From DATLLN01 sp963720885 (GTDB lineage: Bacteria > Actinomycetota > Thermoleophilia > Gaiellales > JAICJC01): a stretch of DNA of 64,000 bases. The DNA lies in assembly GCA_963720885.1 (NCBI GenBank), contig CAVRGW010000006.1, positions 372,001-436,000 of the forward strand. Direction: 5' to 3'. The notes under the pieces were generated by a model. It saw nothing but the letters and a program-made list of their open reading frames with translations. It made no database searches and had not been told where the DNA came from. The position numbers and the translations under genes are program-made. Position 1 is the stretch's first letter; each line of letters begins with the position of its first letter. Of this stretch, positions 8,027 through 15,295 are shown one piece after another.

Positions 8027-9293
8027 GTTCGATCAGATCGGCGGCCCGCACGGTGCCCGGGCTCGCCTGCAAGCCGCGGGCGATGCCGGCCATCCGCTGC
8101 TTCAGGCCGTCGTCCGCCAGCAGCCGATCGATCGCGTCCCGCATCTGCTGGTCGGTGAACGCGTAGGTGTCGAGGCGCACGCCGAACCCGGTCTCGTCGA
8201 CCCGCTGAGCGTTGTCGTGCTGATCCCAGAACACCGGCATCGCGATCATCGGCTTGCCGTGGTGGAAGCATTCCGTCGTCGTGTTGTTGCCTCCGTGGGT
8301 GATGACCAGGTCGACCAGCGGCAGGATCGCCGGCTGTGGCACGAACTCCTCGCCCCACATGTTGTCCGCCAGCTCGTACAGCTCCGCCTGCGGCCCCTTG
8401 GACACGATGAACCGGTGCGGCACCTCGGCCAGCGCCGCGACCAGCCGCTCCATCACCGGCACGTCGGCCGAGGCCAGCGACCCCAGCGAGAGGTAGATCA
8501 GCGAGCCCTCGCGGTCGCGCAGGTTGTCCGGGATCTCGAAGCTCTCCACCTCGGGCCGGCGCACGCACGAACCGAGCCGCTGCCAGGTCGGGCCGAGCGG
8601 CTGGGCCCGCCGGTAGTCGGCCTCCTCCGGGTACAGGTAGAGGTTGAGGTCGGGGGACTGGTGGATGAACAGCAGGTCGTCCAGCGGCGGCGCGCCCTGC
8701 GCCTGCGACCACTCGTCGAAGTCCTCCCACATCGTCCGGTGCGTGCGCTCGTACTCAGCGCGGAATGCGCCCCAGCCGGAGCGGTCGGCGGCGGGAAGGC
8801 CCGAGAACACCGGCGCCAGCTCGGCGTCGGGCATCTCCAGCGGATTGCACGACATGATCCGCACCCATGGCGCATCAGCCGTGACAACCGCCGGGAATCC
8901 CGGGACGTTGTCCTCGACGATGACGTCGGGCTGCAGCTCGGCGAAGATCTCCTTGAGCCGCGGCTCCACGTAGCGGCTGCCGTCGAGCAGCGCCTGCCAG
9001 GTCGGCTGGATGAACGTCTCCAGCTGCTCGATGGTCGGCGTCCGGAACACCGGCGCCGTGTCGCGGATGAAGTCCTTCCAGAACTGTCCTGGCGCCTCCT
9101 CGACCTCGGGCGCCGGCCCCAGCCGCATCAGCGCCTCCTCGAAGCCGCGCGCGGCGAGCGTGCCGGCGAAGGACTCCTCGATGATGAACACGACGCGGTG
9201 GCCCCGCGCGAGCAGCTGCTCGCCGATGCCGACGCAGTTGTTGGTTGGCCCGAAGGCGCCCTCCGGGAAGAAGACCACGGTCTTTCCGCTCAC
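8010..9293 (-). CDS. UDP-glycosyltransferase, MGT/GT1 family
   Basis: A 427-residue GT-B glycosyltransferase. The N-terminal acceptor domain begins KTVVFFPEGAFGPTNNCVGIG, and the donor-binding signature ITHGGNNTTTE lies near 327-337, followed by a conserved WDQHDNAQRV. GTG 9293 is preceded by GGAGGG; longer frames run into the superoxide dismutase terminator. Such enzymes glycosylate lipids, macrolides or other small hydrophobic acceptors. It is the first gene of the minus-strand run that includes maltokinase, SIS, pgsA and plsY, so a glycolipid acceptor is an attractive but unproved idea. Confidence 0.8.
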   Translation of the reverse strand: MSGKTVVFFPEGAFGPTNNCVGIGEQLLARGHRVVFIIEESFAGTLAARGFEEALMRLGPAPEVEEAPGQFWKDFIRDTAPVFRTPTIEQLETFIQPTWQALLDGSRYVEPRLKEIFAELQPDVIVEDNVPGFPAVVTADAPWVRIMSCNPLEMPDAELAPVFSGLPAADRSGWGAFRAEYERTHRTMWEDFDEWSQAQGAPPLDDLLFIHQSPDLNLYLYPEEADYRRAQPLGPTWQRLGSCVRRPEVESFEIPDNLRDREGSLIYLSLGSLASADVPVMERLVAALAEVPHRFIVSKGPQAELYELADNMWGEEFVPQPAILPLVDLVITHGGNNTTTECFHHGKPMIAMPVFWDQHDNAQRVDETGFGVRLDTYAFTDQQMRDAIDRLLADDGLKQRMAGIARGLQASPGTVRAADLIERVAGG

Positions 9294-9318
9294 TGAACCC
9301 TCCGCCGAAACGAGAAAA

Positions 9319-9349
9319 GCGGGGGCGGGCGATGACCGCCCGCCCCCGC
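9319..9349 (-). terminator. Intrinsic terminator of the superoxide dismutase gene
   Basis: A perfect 12-bp stem (9319-9330 with 9338-9349, very GC-rich) encloses a 7-base loop and is followed on the minus strand by TTTTCTCG. It lies 11 bases beyond the dismutase stop. Confidence 0.8.
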
Positions 9350-9360
9350 ACGCCTGTCGA

Positions 9361-9984
9361 TCAGACCGCTGCCGCAGCGGCGCGCGCGCTGGCGTAGCGC
9401 TCGGCAACCGCCGACCAGTCGATCACGTTCCAGATCGCGGCCAGGTAGTCGGGCCGCCTGTTCTGGTAGTTCAGGTAGTACGCGTGCTCCCACACGTCGA
9501 TGCCGAGCAGCGGCGTCTGGCCGTCCGTGATCGGCGAGTCCTGGTTGGCCGAGCTGGTGACGGCCAGCTGGCCGTTGTCCAGCACGAGCCATGCCCAGCC
9601 GGAGCCGAACCGGTTGACGCCGGCGTCGACCATCTGCTGCTTGAACGCGTCGAACGACCCAAAGGCGTTGTCGATCGCGGCAGCCAGATCGCCGCTGGGC
9701 GTGCCGCCGCCGTTCGGGCCGAGGATCGTCCAGAACAGCGTGTGGTTGGCATGGCCGCCGGCGTTGTTGCGCACCGGGCCCTGCTTGTCGGACGGCAGGC
9801 TGCTCAGGTTGGCGAGCACCTCCTCGACCGGCTTGTCGGCCCACTCCGTGCCCTCGAGGGCGGCGTTGGCCTTGTCGACGTACGCCTGATGGTGCTTGTC
9901 GTGGTGGATCCGCATCGTCTGCTCGTCGATGTGCGGCTCCAGCGCGTTGTAGTCGTACGGCAGGTCGGGAACCTCGTAAGCCAT
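9361..9984 (-). CDS. sodA: Superoxide dismutase, Fe/Mn family
   Basis: A 207-residue cytosolic enzyme that disproportionates superoxide. Metal ligands are visible: His in MRIHHDKHHQAYV near 24-36, His in GGHANHTLFW near 76-85, and Asp and His in DVWEHAYYLNY near 163-173. GGHANHTLFW and GSGWAWLV favour the manganese type, though metal cannot be assigned from sequence alone. AGGAG lies just upstream of ATG 9984 and a TATGCT box at 10022-10017 leaves a leader of about 25 bases. A strong terminator follows. Confidence 0.92.
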   Translation of the reverse strand: MAYEVPDLPYDYNALEPHIDEQTMRIHHDKHHQAYVDKANAALEGTEWADKPVEEVLANLSSLPSDKQGPVRNNAGGHANHTLFWTILGPNGGGTPSGDLAAAIDNAFGSFDAFKQQMVDAGVNRFGSGWAWLVLDNGQLAVTSSANQDSPITDGQTPLLGIDVWEHAYYLNYQNRRPDYLAAIWNVIDWSAVAERYASARAAAAAV

Positions 9985-10016
9985 CTCGTCACTCCTTTGC
10001 TTCGCAGTCGCTGGCT

Positions 10017-10022
10017 AGCATA
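10017..10022 (-). promoter_or_regulatory. -10 box TATGCT of the superoxide dismutase gene
   Basis: Read on the minus strand, TATGCT lies 32 bases before ATG 9984, with AGGAGT between. Unlike most promoters here, this one leaves room for a leader with a ribosome-binding site. Confidence 0.4.
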
Positions 10023-10055
10023 CCCCTCCATGGCCGCTCCCAGACACGCGTCGCG

Positions 10056-10781
10056 GTGAACCTCGAGGGGGCACGGATCCTCGTTGCCGGCGGCGCGCAG
10101 CGCGTGGGGCGCGCGATCGCGCTCGACCTCGCGCGGGCGGGCGCGGACGTCGCGGTCAGCTACCACACGTCGAACGCCGAGGCGGAGCTGACGCATGCCG
10201 AGATCGCCGCGCTGGGCCGCCGCACGGCGCTGATCCGGGCGGACGCGACCCGTCCCGAGGAGATGCGGACGATGGTCGAGGAGGCCGCCGCCGAGCTGGG
10301 CGGCCTGGACGGCTACGTGCACACGCCGTCGGGCGGGTTCCGCCCGATCGACCCCCAGCAGATCGAGCCCGGCCTGTGGGACCTGGCGATGGACAGCACC
10401 GCCAAGGGGTTCCTGTTTGCCTCCCAGGCAGCGTTCGCAGCGATGCTGCCGAACCGCCACGGTGTCATCGTCGCGGTCAACGACGTGGCGGCCCGCCAGC
10501 CGTGGCCGCGGTTCGCGCACCACGCCGCGGCCAAGGCGGCCCAGGCCCAGCTGATCAAATGCCTGGCCGCGGCCTGGGGGCAGGACGGGATCCGCGTGTG
10601 CGGCGTTGCACCGGGGCCGGTGCTGATGCCCGAGGGCGTCGCCGGCAACCCCGACGAGACCGCCCTACGGCGGCTGGGGAGCCCCGACGACGTGGCCGGC
10701 GCGATCCGCTACCTGTTCGAGGCGGAGTTCGTCACCGGCACCATCCTGGTCGTCGACGGCGGCCGGCTGCTGCGTCCGTAG
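10056..10781 (+). CDS. SDR-family protein with altered catalytic residues
   Basis: A 241-residue Rossmann-fold short-chain dehydrogenase homologue from GTG 10056. The cofactor motif reads AGGAQRVGRAIAL near 10-22, the pteridine-reductase-like style of SDR. The catalytic tetrad looks degraded: the usual YxxxK is HAAAK near 154-158, and the usual active Ser in the strand before it is missing (VAVNDVAARQ near 138-147). The C-terminus retains VTGTILVVDGGRL. It may be a binding protein or use another chemistry. It reads toward thyX, with a leaderless thyX promoter between them. Confidence 0.75.
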   Translation: MNLEGARILVAGGAQRVGRAIALDLARAGADVAVSYHTSNAEAELTHAEIAALGRRTALIRADATRPEEMRTMVEEAAAELGGLDGYVHTPSGGFRPIDPQQIEPGLWDLAMDSTAKGFLFASQAAFAAMLPNRHGVIVAVNDVAARQPWPRFAHHAAAKAAQAQLIKCLAAAWGQDGIRVCGVAPGPVLMPEGVAGNPDETALRRLGSPDDVAGAIRYLFEAEFVTGTILVVDGGRLLRP

Positions 10782-10788
10782 CCGGGCG

Positions 10789-10794
10789 TATGCT
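10789..10794 (+). promoter_or_regulatory. -10 box TATGCT for thyX, leaderless
   Basis: TATGCT ends six bases before GTG 10801, placing the expected transcription start on the start codon. Confidence 0.5.
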
Positions 10795-10800
10795 GTCGCC

Positions 10801-11511
10801 GTGAGCGTCGTGGAGGATCAGGTGGGGGTGGGCGACTCGATCGACGTACTCGACCACGGCTTCGTCCGCCTGGACGGCTGCATGGCCGACGACCTGTCGG
10901 TCGTCAACGGCGCCCGTGTCTCGTTCGCCAGCCGGGTGGAGGAGATGACCGAGCGCGAGGAGGGGCTGATCCGCTTCCTGATGCGCGAGCGGCACGGCAC
11001 GCCGTTCGAGCACAACTCCTTCCGGTTCCACATCAAGTGCCCGATCTTCGTCGCCCGCGAATGGATGCGCCACCGGGTCTCGAGCTTCAATGAGTGGTCG
11101 GGCCGATATTCGCAGCTCGAGCCGGAGTTCTACGTGCCCGCGGCCGAGGACGTGCGCACGCAGGTGGGCAAGCCGGGGTCGTACACGTTCGACCCGGTGA
11201 GCGACGAGCTGGCCGAGGAGACGCGCGCGGCGCAGCAAGCGGTCTACGAGCAGGCGTACGCGACGTACCTGCGACTGCTCGAGCAGGGCGTGGCCAAGGA
11301 GATCGCGCGCAACGTCCTGCCGGTCGCGATCTACACGCAGTTCTACTGGACGGTCAACGCCCGCAGCCTGATGAACTTCGTCTCGCTGCGCAACGCCGAG
11401 ACTGCGCAGCGCGAGATCCGCCGGTACGCCGAGGCAGTCGAGCGGTTCTTCGCCGGCGCGATGCCGGTCACCCACGCCGCCTTCGTCGCCAACGAGCGCC
11501 GCGCACCGTGA
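10801..11511 (+). CDS. thyX: Flavin-dependent thymidylate synthase ThyX
   Basis: A 236-residue tetrameric FAD enzyme that methylates dUMP with methylenetetrahydrofolate and NADPH. The ThyX signature RHRVSSFNEWSGRY lies near 86-99 and RHGTPFEHNSF near 63-73. ThyX replaces ThyA in many actinobacteria and releases tetrahydrofolate rather than dihydrofolate. The start is GTG 10801 just after a -10 box. The GNAT gene begins one base after its stop, suggesting co-transcription. Confidence 0.93.
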   Translation: MSVVEDQVGVGDSIDVLDHGFVRLDGCMADDLSVVNGARVSFASRVEEMTEREEGLIRFLMRERHGTPFEHNSFRFHIKCPIFVAREWMRHRVSSFNEWSGRYSQLEPEFYVPAAEDVRTQVGKPGSYTFDPVSDELAEETRAAQQAVYEQAYATYLRLLEQGVAKEIARNVLPVAIYTQFYWTVNARSLMNFVSLRNAETAQREIRRYAEAVERFFAGAMPVTHAAFVANERRAP

Positions 11512-11512
11512 G

Positions 11513-11953
11513 GTGATCCGGCCGGCGGTCGCAGGCGACGTGCCCGCGATCGAGGCGCTGGTGCGCGAGGCGTACGCGATGTACGTCCCGCGGATCGGAC
11601 GCGAGCCGGCACCGGTCACGGCCGATCATGCGGGCCTGGTCACGGCCGGCCGGACGAGCGTGGTCGAGGCAGACGGCGAGATCGCTGGCGTGATCGTGCT
11701 GATCCCCGGCGGCGATCACCTGCTGGTCGAGAACGTGGCCGTCGCGCCGGCGATGCAGGGCCGCGGCCTGGGCCGCGAGCTGATGGCGTTCGCCGAGCGG
11801 CAGGCCACGGAGCTGGGGATGGCCGAACTGCGGCTCTACACCAACCAGCTGATGACCGAGAACCTCGCCCTCTACCCAGCGCTCGGCTACTCCGAGACCG
11901 GGCGCCGGGTGGAGGACGGGTTCGCGCGCGTCTACTTCAGCAAACGGATCTAG
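11513..11953 (+). CDS. GNAT-family N-acetyltransferase
   Basis: A 146-residue acetyl-CoA-dependent acetyltransferase. The CoA pyrophosphate loop is QGRGLGRELM near 82-91, preceded by VENVAVAPAM and followed by LYTNQLMTENLALYPALGY, a typical C-terminal half. GTG 11513 lies one base after the thyX stop. Substrate unknown. The stop is shared with the converging DUF5684 gene as CTAG. Confidence 0.8.
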   Translation: MIRPAVAGDVPAIEALVREAYAMYVPRIGREPAPVTADHAGLVTAGRTSVVEADGEIAGVIVLIPGGDHLLVENVAVAPAMQGRGLGRELMAFAERQATELGMAELRLYTNQLMTENLALYPALGYSETGRRVEDGFARVYFSKRI

Positions 11954-12306
11954 ACGGTGGCGGCCGGCGCGGCTGCCGGGCCCTGGTACTCGGCGTCGCC
12001 GAACCCCAGGATGATCGCGAAGATGAACGGCAGGAAGATCAGCCCAACGGTCGTCCCGGCCCCGCGGCCGAAGCTCTTCGAGAGGTCGTTCGCCACGATG
12101 ATCCAGATCACGAAGCCGACGATCGGGATGAGCAGCAGGATGATCCACCACCACTCCCTGCCGACCATCTTGAGGATGATCAGCGTGTTCCAGATCGGGA
12201 TGATCGACTTCCACCCGGCCTCCCCCGCCTTCTGGAACATCATCCAGAATCCGGCGATCCCAAGTACGAGGATGACGATGTAGATCAGCCAGACGATGCC
12301 GCTCAT
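11950..12306 (-). CDS. Small membrane protein, DUF5684-like
   Basis: A 118-residue protein with three to four hydrophobic helices and the sequence FQKAGEAGWKSIIPIWNTLIIL near 24-45, typical of the DUF5684 group (often next to signal peptidases). Function unknown. ATG 12306 has GGGAGG upstream. The C-terminus is Ala/Pro-rich and the stop overlaps the GNAT stop by four bases. Confidence 0.7.
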   Translation of the reverse strand: MSGIVWLIYIVILVLGIAGFWMMFQKAGEAGWKSIIPIWNTLIILKMVGREWWWIILLLIPIVGFVIWIIVANDLSKSFGRGAGTTVGLIFLPFIFAIILGFGDAEYQGPAAAPAATV

Positions 12307-12342
12307 GATGCCTCCCGAGGCTTTGACAAGGTTGGCCCGACC

Positions 12343-13689
12343 CTAGCAGCCGAGTGGGACGCCATCCCGGCGAGGCTCGCTCCCGCCGCGCAGCACGCCG
12401 CCGGCGTCGCGAACGATGACGTGGCCGTTGCCGTACCCGATCTCGTCGTCGAGCACGGACGCGGGGCGGTCGAACGTGTCGACCAGCCCGGCCAGCGGCG
12501 ACTCGACGGTCACCGTGCCGTCCTCCTGCAGCCGGTAGCGCGGCGCGTCCAGCGCGGCCTGCGGCCCCATCCCGTGGTCGAGCAGATTGACCACGACCTG
12601 CACGTGGCCCTGCGGCTGGTACTGGCCGCCGGTCACGCCGAACACGCTCGACCAGCGGCCGTCGCCGTCCAGCAGGGCAGCCGGGATGATCGTGTGGAAC
12701 GGCCGCTTGCCCGGGGCGAACCGGTTGGGATGGCCGTCCTCGAGCACGAAGCCGGCGCCGCGGTTCTGCAGCATGAACCCGAAGCCGGGCACCAGCACCT
12801 GGGAGCCGAAGCCGTAGAAGATGCTCTGGATCAGCGAGATGCCCATGCCCCCGCCGTCGGCCGCGCAGACGTAGGCGGTGTCGCCGCCGATGCTGGCGTA
12901 GCCCCGCTCGTACGCCGCCGCCAGCGCCCGCACCTGGTCGGCCGGCTCGGGCGAGGCCAGCGACTCCAGCGCCCAGCCGGCGATCGCGCCCTGGCCGTTG
13001 GGCGGCAGCTCGAGCAGCGTGGAGCCGCCGTAGGCGAAGCGCAGCGGCTCCACCCAGTCGTGCGAGTGCGCGCCCAGGTCGGCCTCGTCGAGCCAGCAGA
13101 CGGACGCGATCGCCCGGGCGACCGGCCCGGAGTAGAACGTCCCGGCGGCGGCATGCTCCAGCGCGAGCGCGATCTGGGGGTTTGCGAACGGCACGGTCAG
13201 GCGGAACTGCTCGGCGGCGGCGCCCGACAGGTCGGGCCAGTCGGCCATCCAGCAGTTGCGTGCCTTGGGCGGCAGGACGAAGCCGTCGCGGGCGAGCGCG
13301 ATGGCGGGCTCCAGCGCACGCTCGATGCCGTGCCGCGAGAAGCGCTCGGCCAGCGCGCGCCAGCCGCCGACACAGCCGGGCACGGTCGCGCTGCGCGGCC
13401 CGAACAGCTCCGGCAGCGCACCCTCCGGATCGGCGGGCGCCCGTCCGCTCGCGTTCAGCGCCGCCGGCTCGTCGCCGTCGCGGACGACGATCGCGAACAG
13501 GTCGCCCCCGGGGCCGCACTGGTTGGGCTCGGTGACCGCCAGCACCCCGGCAGCCGCCAGAGCGGCGTCGACCGCGTTCCCGCCGGCCTCCAGCGCACGG
13601 ATCCCCGCCATCGCCGCGAGCGGCTGGCTGGTGGCGACCATCCCGCTGCGGCCGACCGCGTCGGGACGGGAGGGAGACGCCGTGAACAC
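12343..13689 (-). CDS. Gamma-glutamyltranspeptidase-family Ntn hydrolase
   Basis: A 448-residue protein of the GGT/cephalosporin-acylase family, which self-cleaves before a Thr and hydrolyses or transfers gamma-glutamyl groups. GGNAVDAALAA near 33-43 and NQCGPGGDLFA near 54-64 mark the large subunit. GGDTAYVCAADGGGMGISLIQS near 268-289 contains the likely nucleophilic Thr and the small-subunit start. It is shorter than classical GGT (about 550 residues) and has no signal peptide from GTG 13689, so it is probably cytosolic or an acylase-like relative. Confidence 0.8.
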   Translation of the reverse strand: MFTASPSRPDAVGRSGMVATSQPLAAMAGIRALEAGGNAVDAALAAAGVLAVTEPNQCGPGGDLFAIVVRDGDEPAALNASGRAPADPEGALPELFGPRSATVPGCVGGWRALAERFSRHGIERALEPAIALARDGFVLPPKARNCWMADWPDLSGAAAEQFRLTVPFANPQIALALEHAAAGTFYSGPVARAIASVCWLDEADLGAHSHDWVEPLRFAYGGSTLLELPPNGQGAIAGWALESLASPEPADQVRALAAAYERGYASIGGDTAYVCAADGGGMGISLIQSIFYGFGSQVLVPGFGFMLQNRGAGFVLEDGHPNRFAPGKRPFHTIIPAALLDGDGRWSSVFGVTGGQYQPQGHVQVVVNLLDHGMGPQAALDAPRYRLQEDGTVTVESPLAGLVDTFDRPASVLDDEIGYGNGHVIVRDAGGVLRGGSEPRRDGVPLGC

Positions 13690-13700
13690 GGCCGCGAATC

Positions 13701-14627
13701 CTACTGAAGCGGGAACGGCGGCTGCCACCACGACGGCAGCTCGCTGGGCTCGACCGACCGCACCCACTTGACCCACCAGAAGCCGCGCCGGCCCGGCGCG
13801 ACCAGCCGCACCGGGCCGCCGTTGTCCCGCGGCAGCGGCGCGCCGTCCAGGTGCGTCGCCAGCAGGAGACCGTCCACGTCGCCCGGGCCGAACCGCCGGC
13901 TGTAGCCCGTGTCCGACTGCACGACCACGCTGCTCGTCCCTGTGGGCAACGGTCCCAGGACGTCGGACAGCCGGACGCCGCTCCAGCGGTTCACGGCGTA
14001 CCAGCCGCTCGTGCAGTCGAGCGAGCATGTGACCTCGTGCAGCGGCAGTCCCGCCAGCCGGCCGTCCCACGACGTGGGATCGCCGGGCGCCGAATCGTTC
14101 AGCCACGAGGTCGGCACCGGGGCGTCGCGACGGAGCGACCCGGTCGCCGCCCGCGGCGCTCCCACGGCGCCCAGCGCGAGCTCGCCCGCGGCGGCCAGCG
14201 CGGTCAGGCCGGCCAGGCGCAGGAACGTGCGCCGGGTCAGGTCGCCGCGCCGCGGTCGCTGGGGGCGATTGGCCAGGTGGACGGCGATCAGCGGCACCAG
14301 CCCGAGCGCCAGGCCGATGTGCCATCCGAGAGTGGTCAACGGCCCGAGGACGCCGGCGCCGAATGCGTGCGCGATGCCGGTGGCGAGTGTGGCCACCGCA
14401 AGGGCCGCCAGCATCAGCGCGAGCACCCGGTCGGGCCGTGCCCGGCGGATCCCGCGGCGGGCGATCGGCACCTTCCAGCGGACGAGTGCGACCACCGCTA
14501 TGCCCGCCGCGCCGTGCAGGAACACGACGGGGCCGGCGCTCCCGATCGAGACCAGGAGCGCCAGCACACCGCTCGCGAAGGCGAGCCCCAGGGCGAGCAG
14601 CAGCGTCAGGTTCGCGCGCCGCGTCAC
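13701..14627 (-). CDS. Membrane-anchored molybdopterin-dependent oxidoreductase (sulfite-oxidase fold)
   Basis: A 308-residue two-part protein. Residues 1-125 form about four membrane helices with His residues (HGAAGI, HAFGAG, GWHIGLALG, AVHLAN) reminiscent of a haem b or ferric-reductase-like anchor. A further hydrophobic stretch near 140-160 precedes the catalytic domain. That domain contains CSLDCTSGWYAVNRWSGVRL near 205-224, where a Cys would bind molybdenum, and RLVAPGRRGFWWVKWV near 275-290. The natural electron partner may be the fused anchor. GTG 14627 is the likely start. Substrate unknown. Confidence 0.75.
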   Translation of the reverse strand: MTRRANLTLLLALGLAFASGVLALLVSIGSAGPVVFLHGAAGIAVVALVRWKVPIARRGIRRARPDRVLALMLAALAVATLATGIAHAFGAGVLGPLTTLGWHIGLALGLVPLIAVHLANRPQRPRRGDLTRRTFLRLAGLTALAAAGELALGAVGAPRAATGSLRRDAPVPTSWLNDSAPGDPTSWDGRLAGLPLHEVTCSLDCTSGWYAVNRWSGVRLSDVLGPLPTGTSSVVVQSDTGYSRRFGPGDVDGLLLATHLDGAPLPRDNGGPVRLVAPGRRGFWWVKWVRSVEPSELPSWWQPPFPLQ

Positions 14628-14770
14628 GCCCCGGAGCGTAGAGCGACGACCAGCGCGAAGCCTTGGTCGCAACGCACTCGTCGGCCAGCCGCGGTTCATC
14701 CCGTACGGATGACGACACCCTCACGCCATACGGTACGTTGCCTGCTCAGGTACAACCGACCCGGAGGTGG

Positions 14771-14968
14771 ATGATGATGCTCGCTGGTGGGATCCTGTGG
14801 TGGATGATCTGGCTGGTCATCTGGATCGCGATCGCGTTCTGGCCCGCTCGCGTCGCCGGACGCAAGGGCCATAGCTTCTTCGGGTTCTTCATCTTCAGCC
14901 TGATCTTCTTCCCGGCCGCCCTGATCGTGGCGTACATGGTCAAGGATCGAACGGCGGGGGCGTATTGA
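14771..14968 (+). CDS. Small two-helix membrane protein
   Basis: A 65-residue protein starting at ATG 14771 after GGAGGTGG. Two hydrophobic segments (near 5-22 and 33-55) flank a basic turn, VAGRKGHSFFGFF. It looks like the small phospholipase D-nuclease-like or superinfection-immunity-type membrane proteins common in actinobacteria, but no family is certain. Confidence 0.6.
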   Translation: MMMLAGGILWWMIWLVIWIAIAFWPARVAGRKGHSFFGFFIFSLIFFPAALIVAYMVKDRTAGAY

Positions 14969-15273
14969 CTCTGCTCCCTCTGCGCCGGGCGATTCCCGAC
15001 CGGAGAGTGCGGCGGGAGGTGCGGTGGGCGGCCGTCGAGTTCGCGCTCGCGGCCCGGCGTGCGCGGAGCGTCGGAGCCGCCAATGCGGCCTCCGACCGGC
15101 GGGTGCGCAAGCGCGTGCGCCGGGCCTCGGCCCACGCGTCGCGGGCGGTCGCCTACACGGTCTCGCCGCCTCCCCGGCATCGCCTGCGAAACACGCTGTT
15201 CTTCGTCGCCGGAGCCGTGACCGCAGGCCTCGCGGTGGCGTGGGCACGTCGCGCCCGCACCCCCGAGGGTTGA
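14965..15273 (+). CDS. Basic small protein with one membrane helix
   Basis: A 102-residue reading frame beginning at TTG 14965, overlapping the previous stop as TTGA. The N-terminal 75 residues are rich in Arg and Ala. A single hydrophobic helix (LFFVAGAVTAGLAVAW near 79-94) is followed by RRARTPEG. No homologue recognised. The overlap and composition argue for a real gene, but this is not certain. Confidence 0.45.
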   Translation: MTLLPLRRAIPDRRVRREVRWAAVEFALAARRARSVGAANAASDRRVRKRVRRASAHASRAVAYTVSPPPRHRLRNTLFFVAGAVTAGLAVAWARRARTPEG

Positions 15274-15295
15274 ACGCGGCCGATTCCGGCGGCCG

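Noticed and set aside
12343..14724. A 793-codon frame joining gamma-glutamyltranspeptidase to the region upstream
   Set aside because: The upstream part is a shadow of the molybdopterin oxidoreductase; the transpeptidase begins at GTG 13689.
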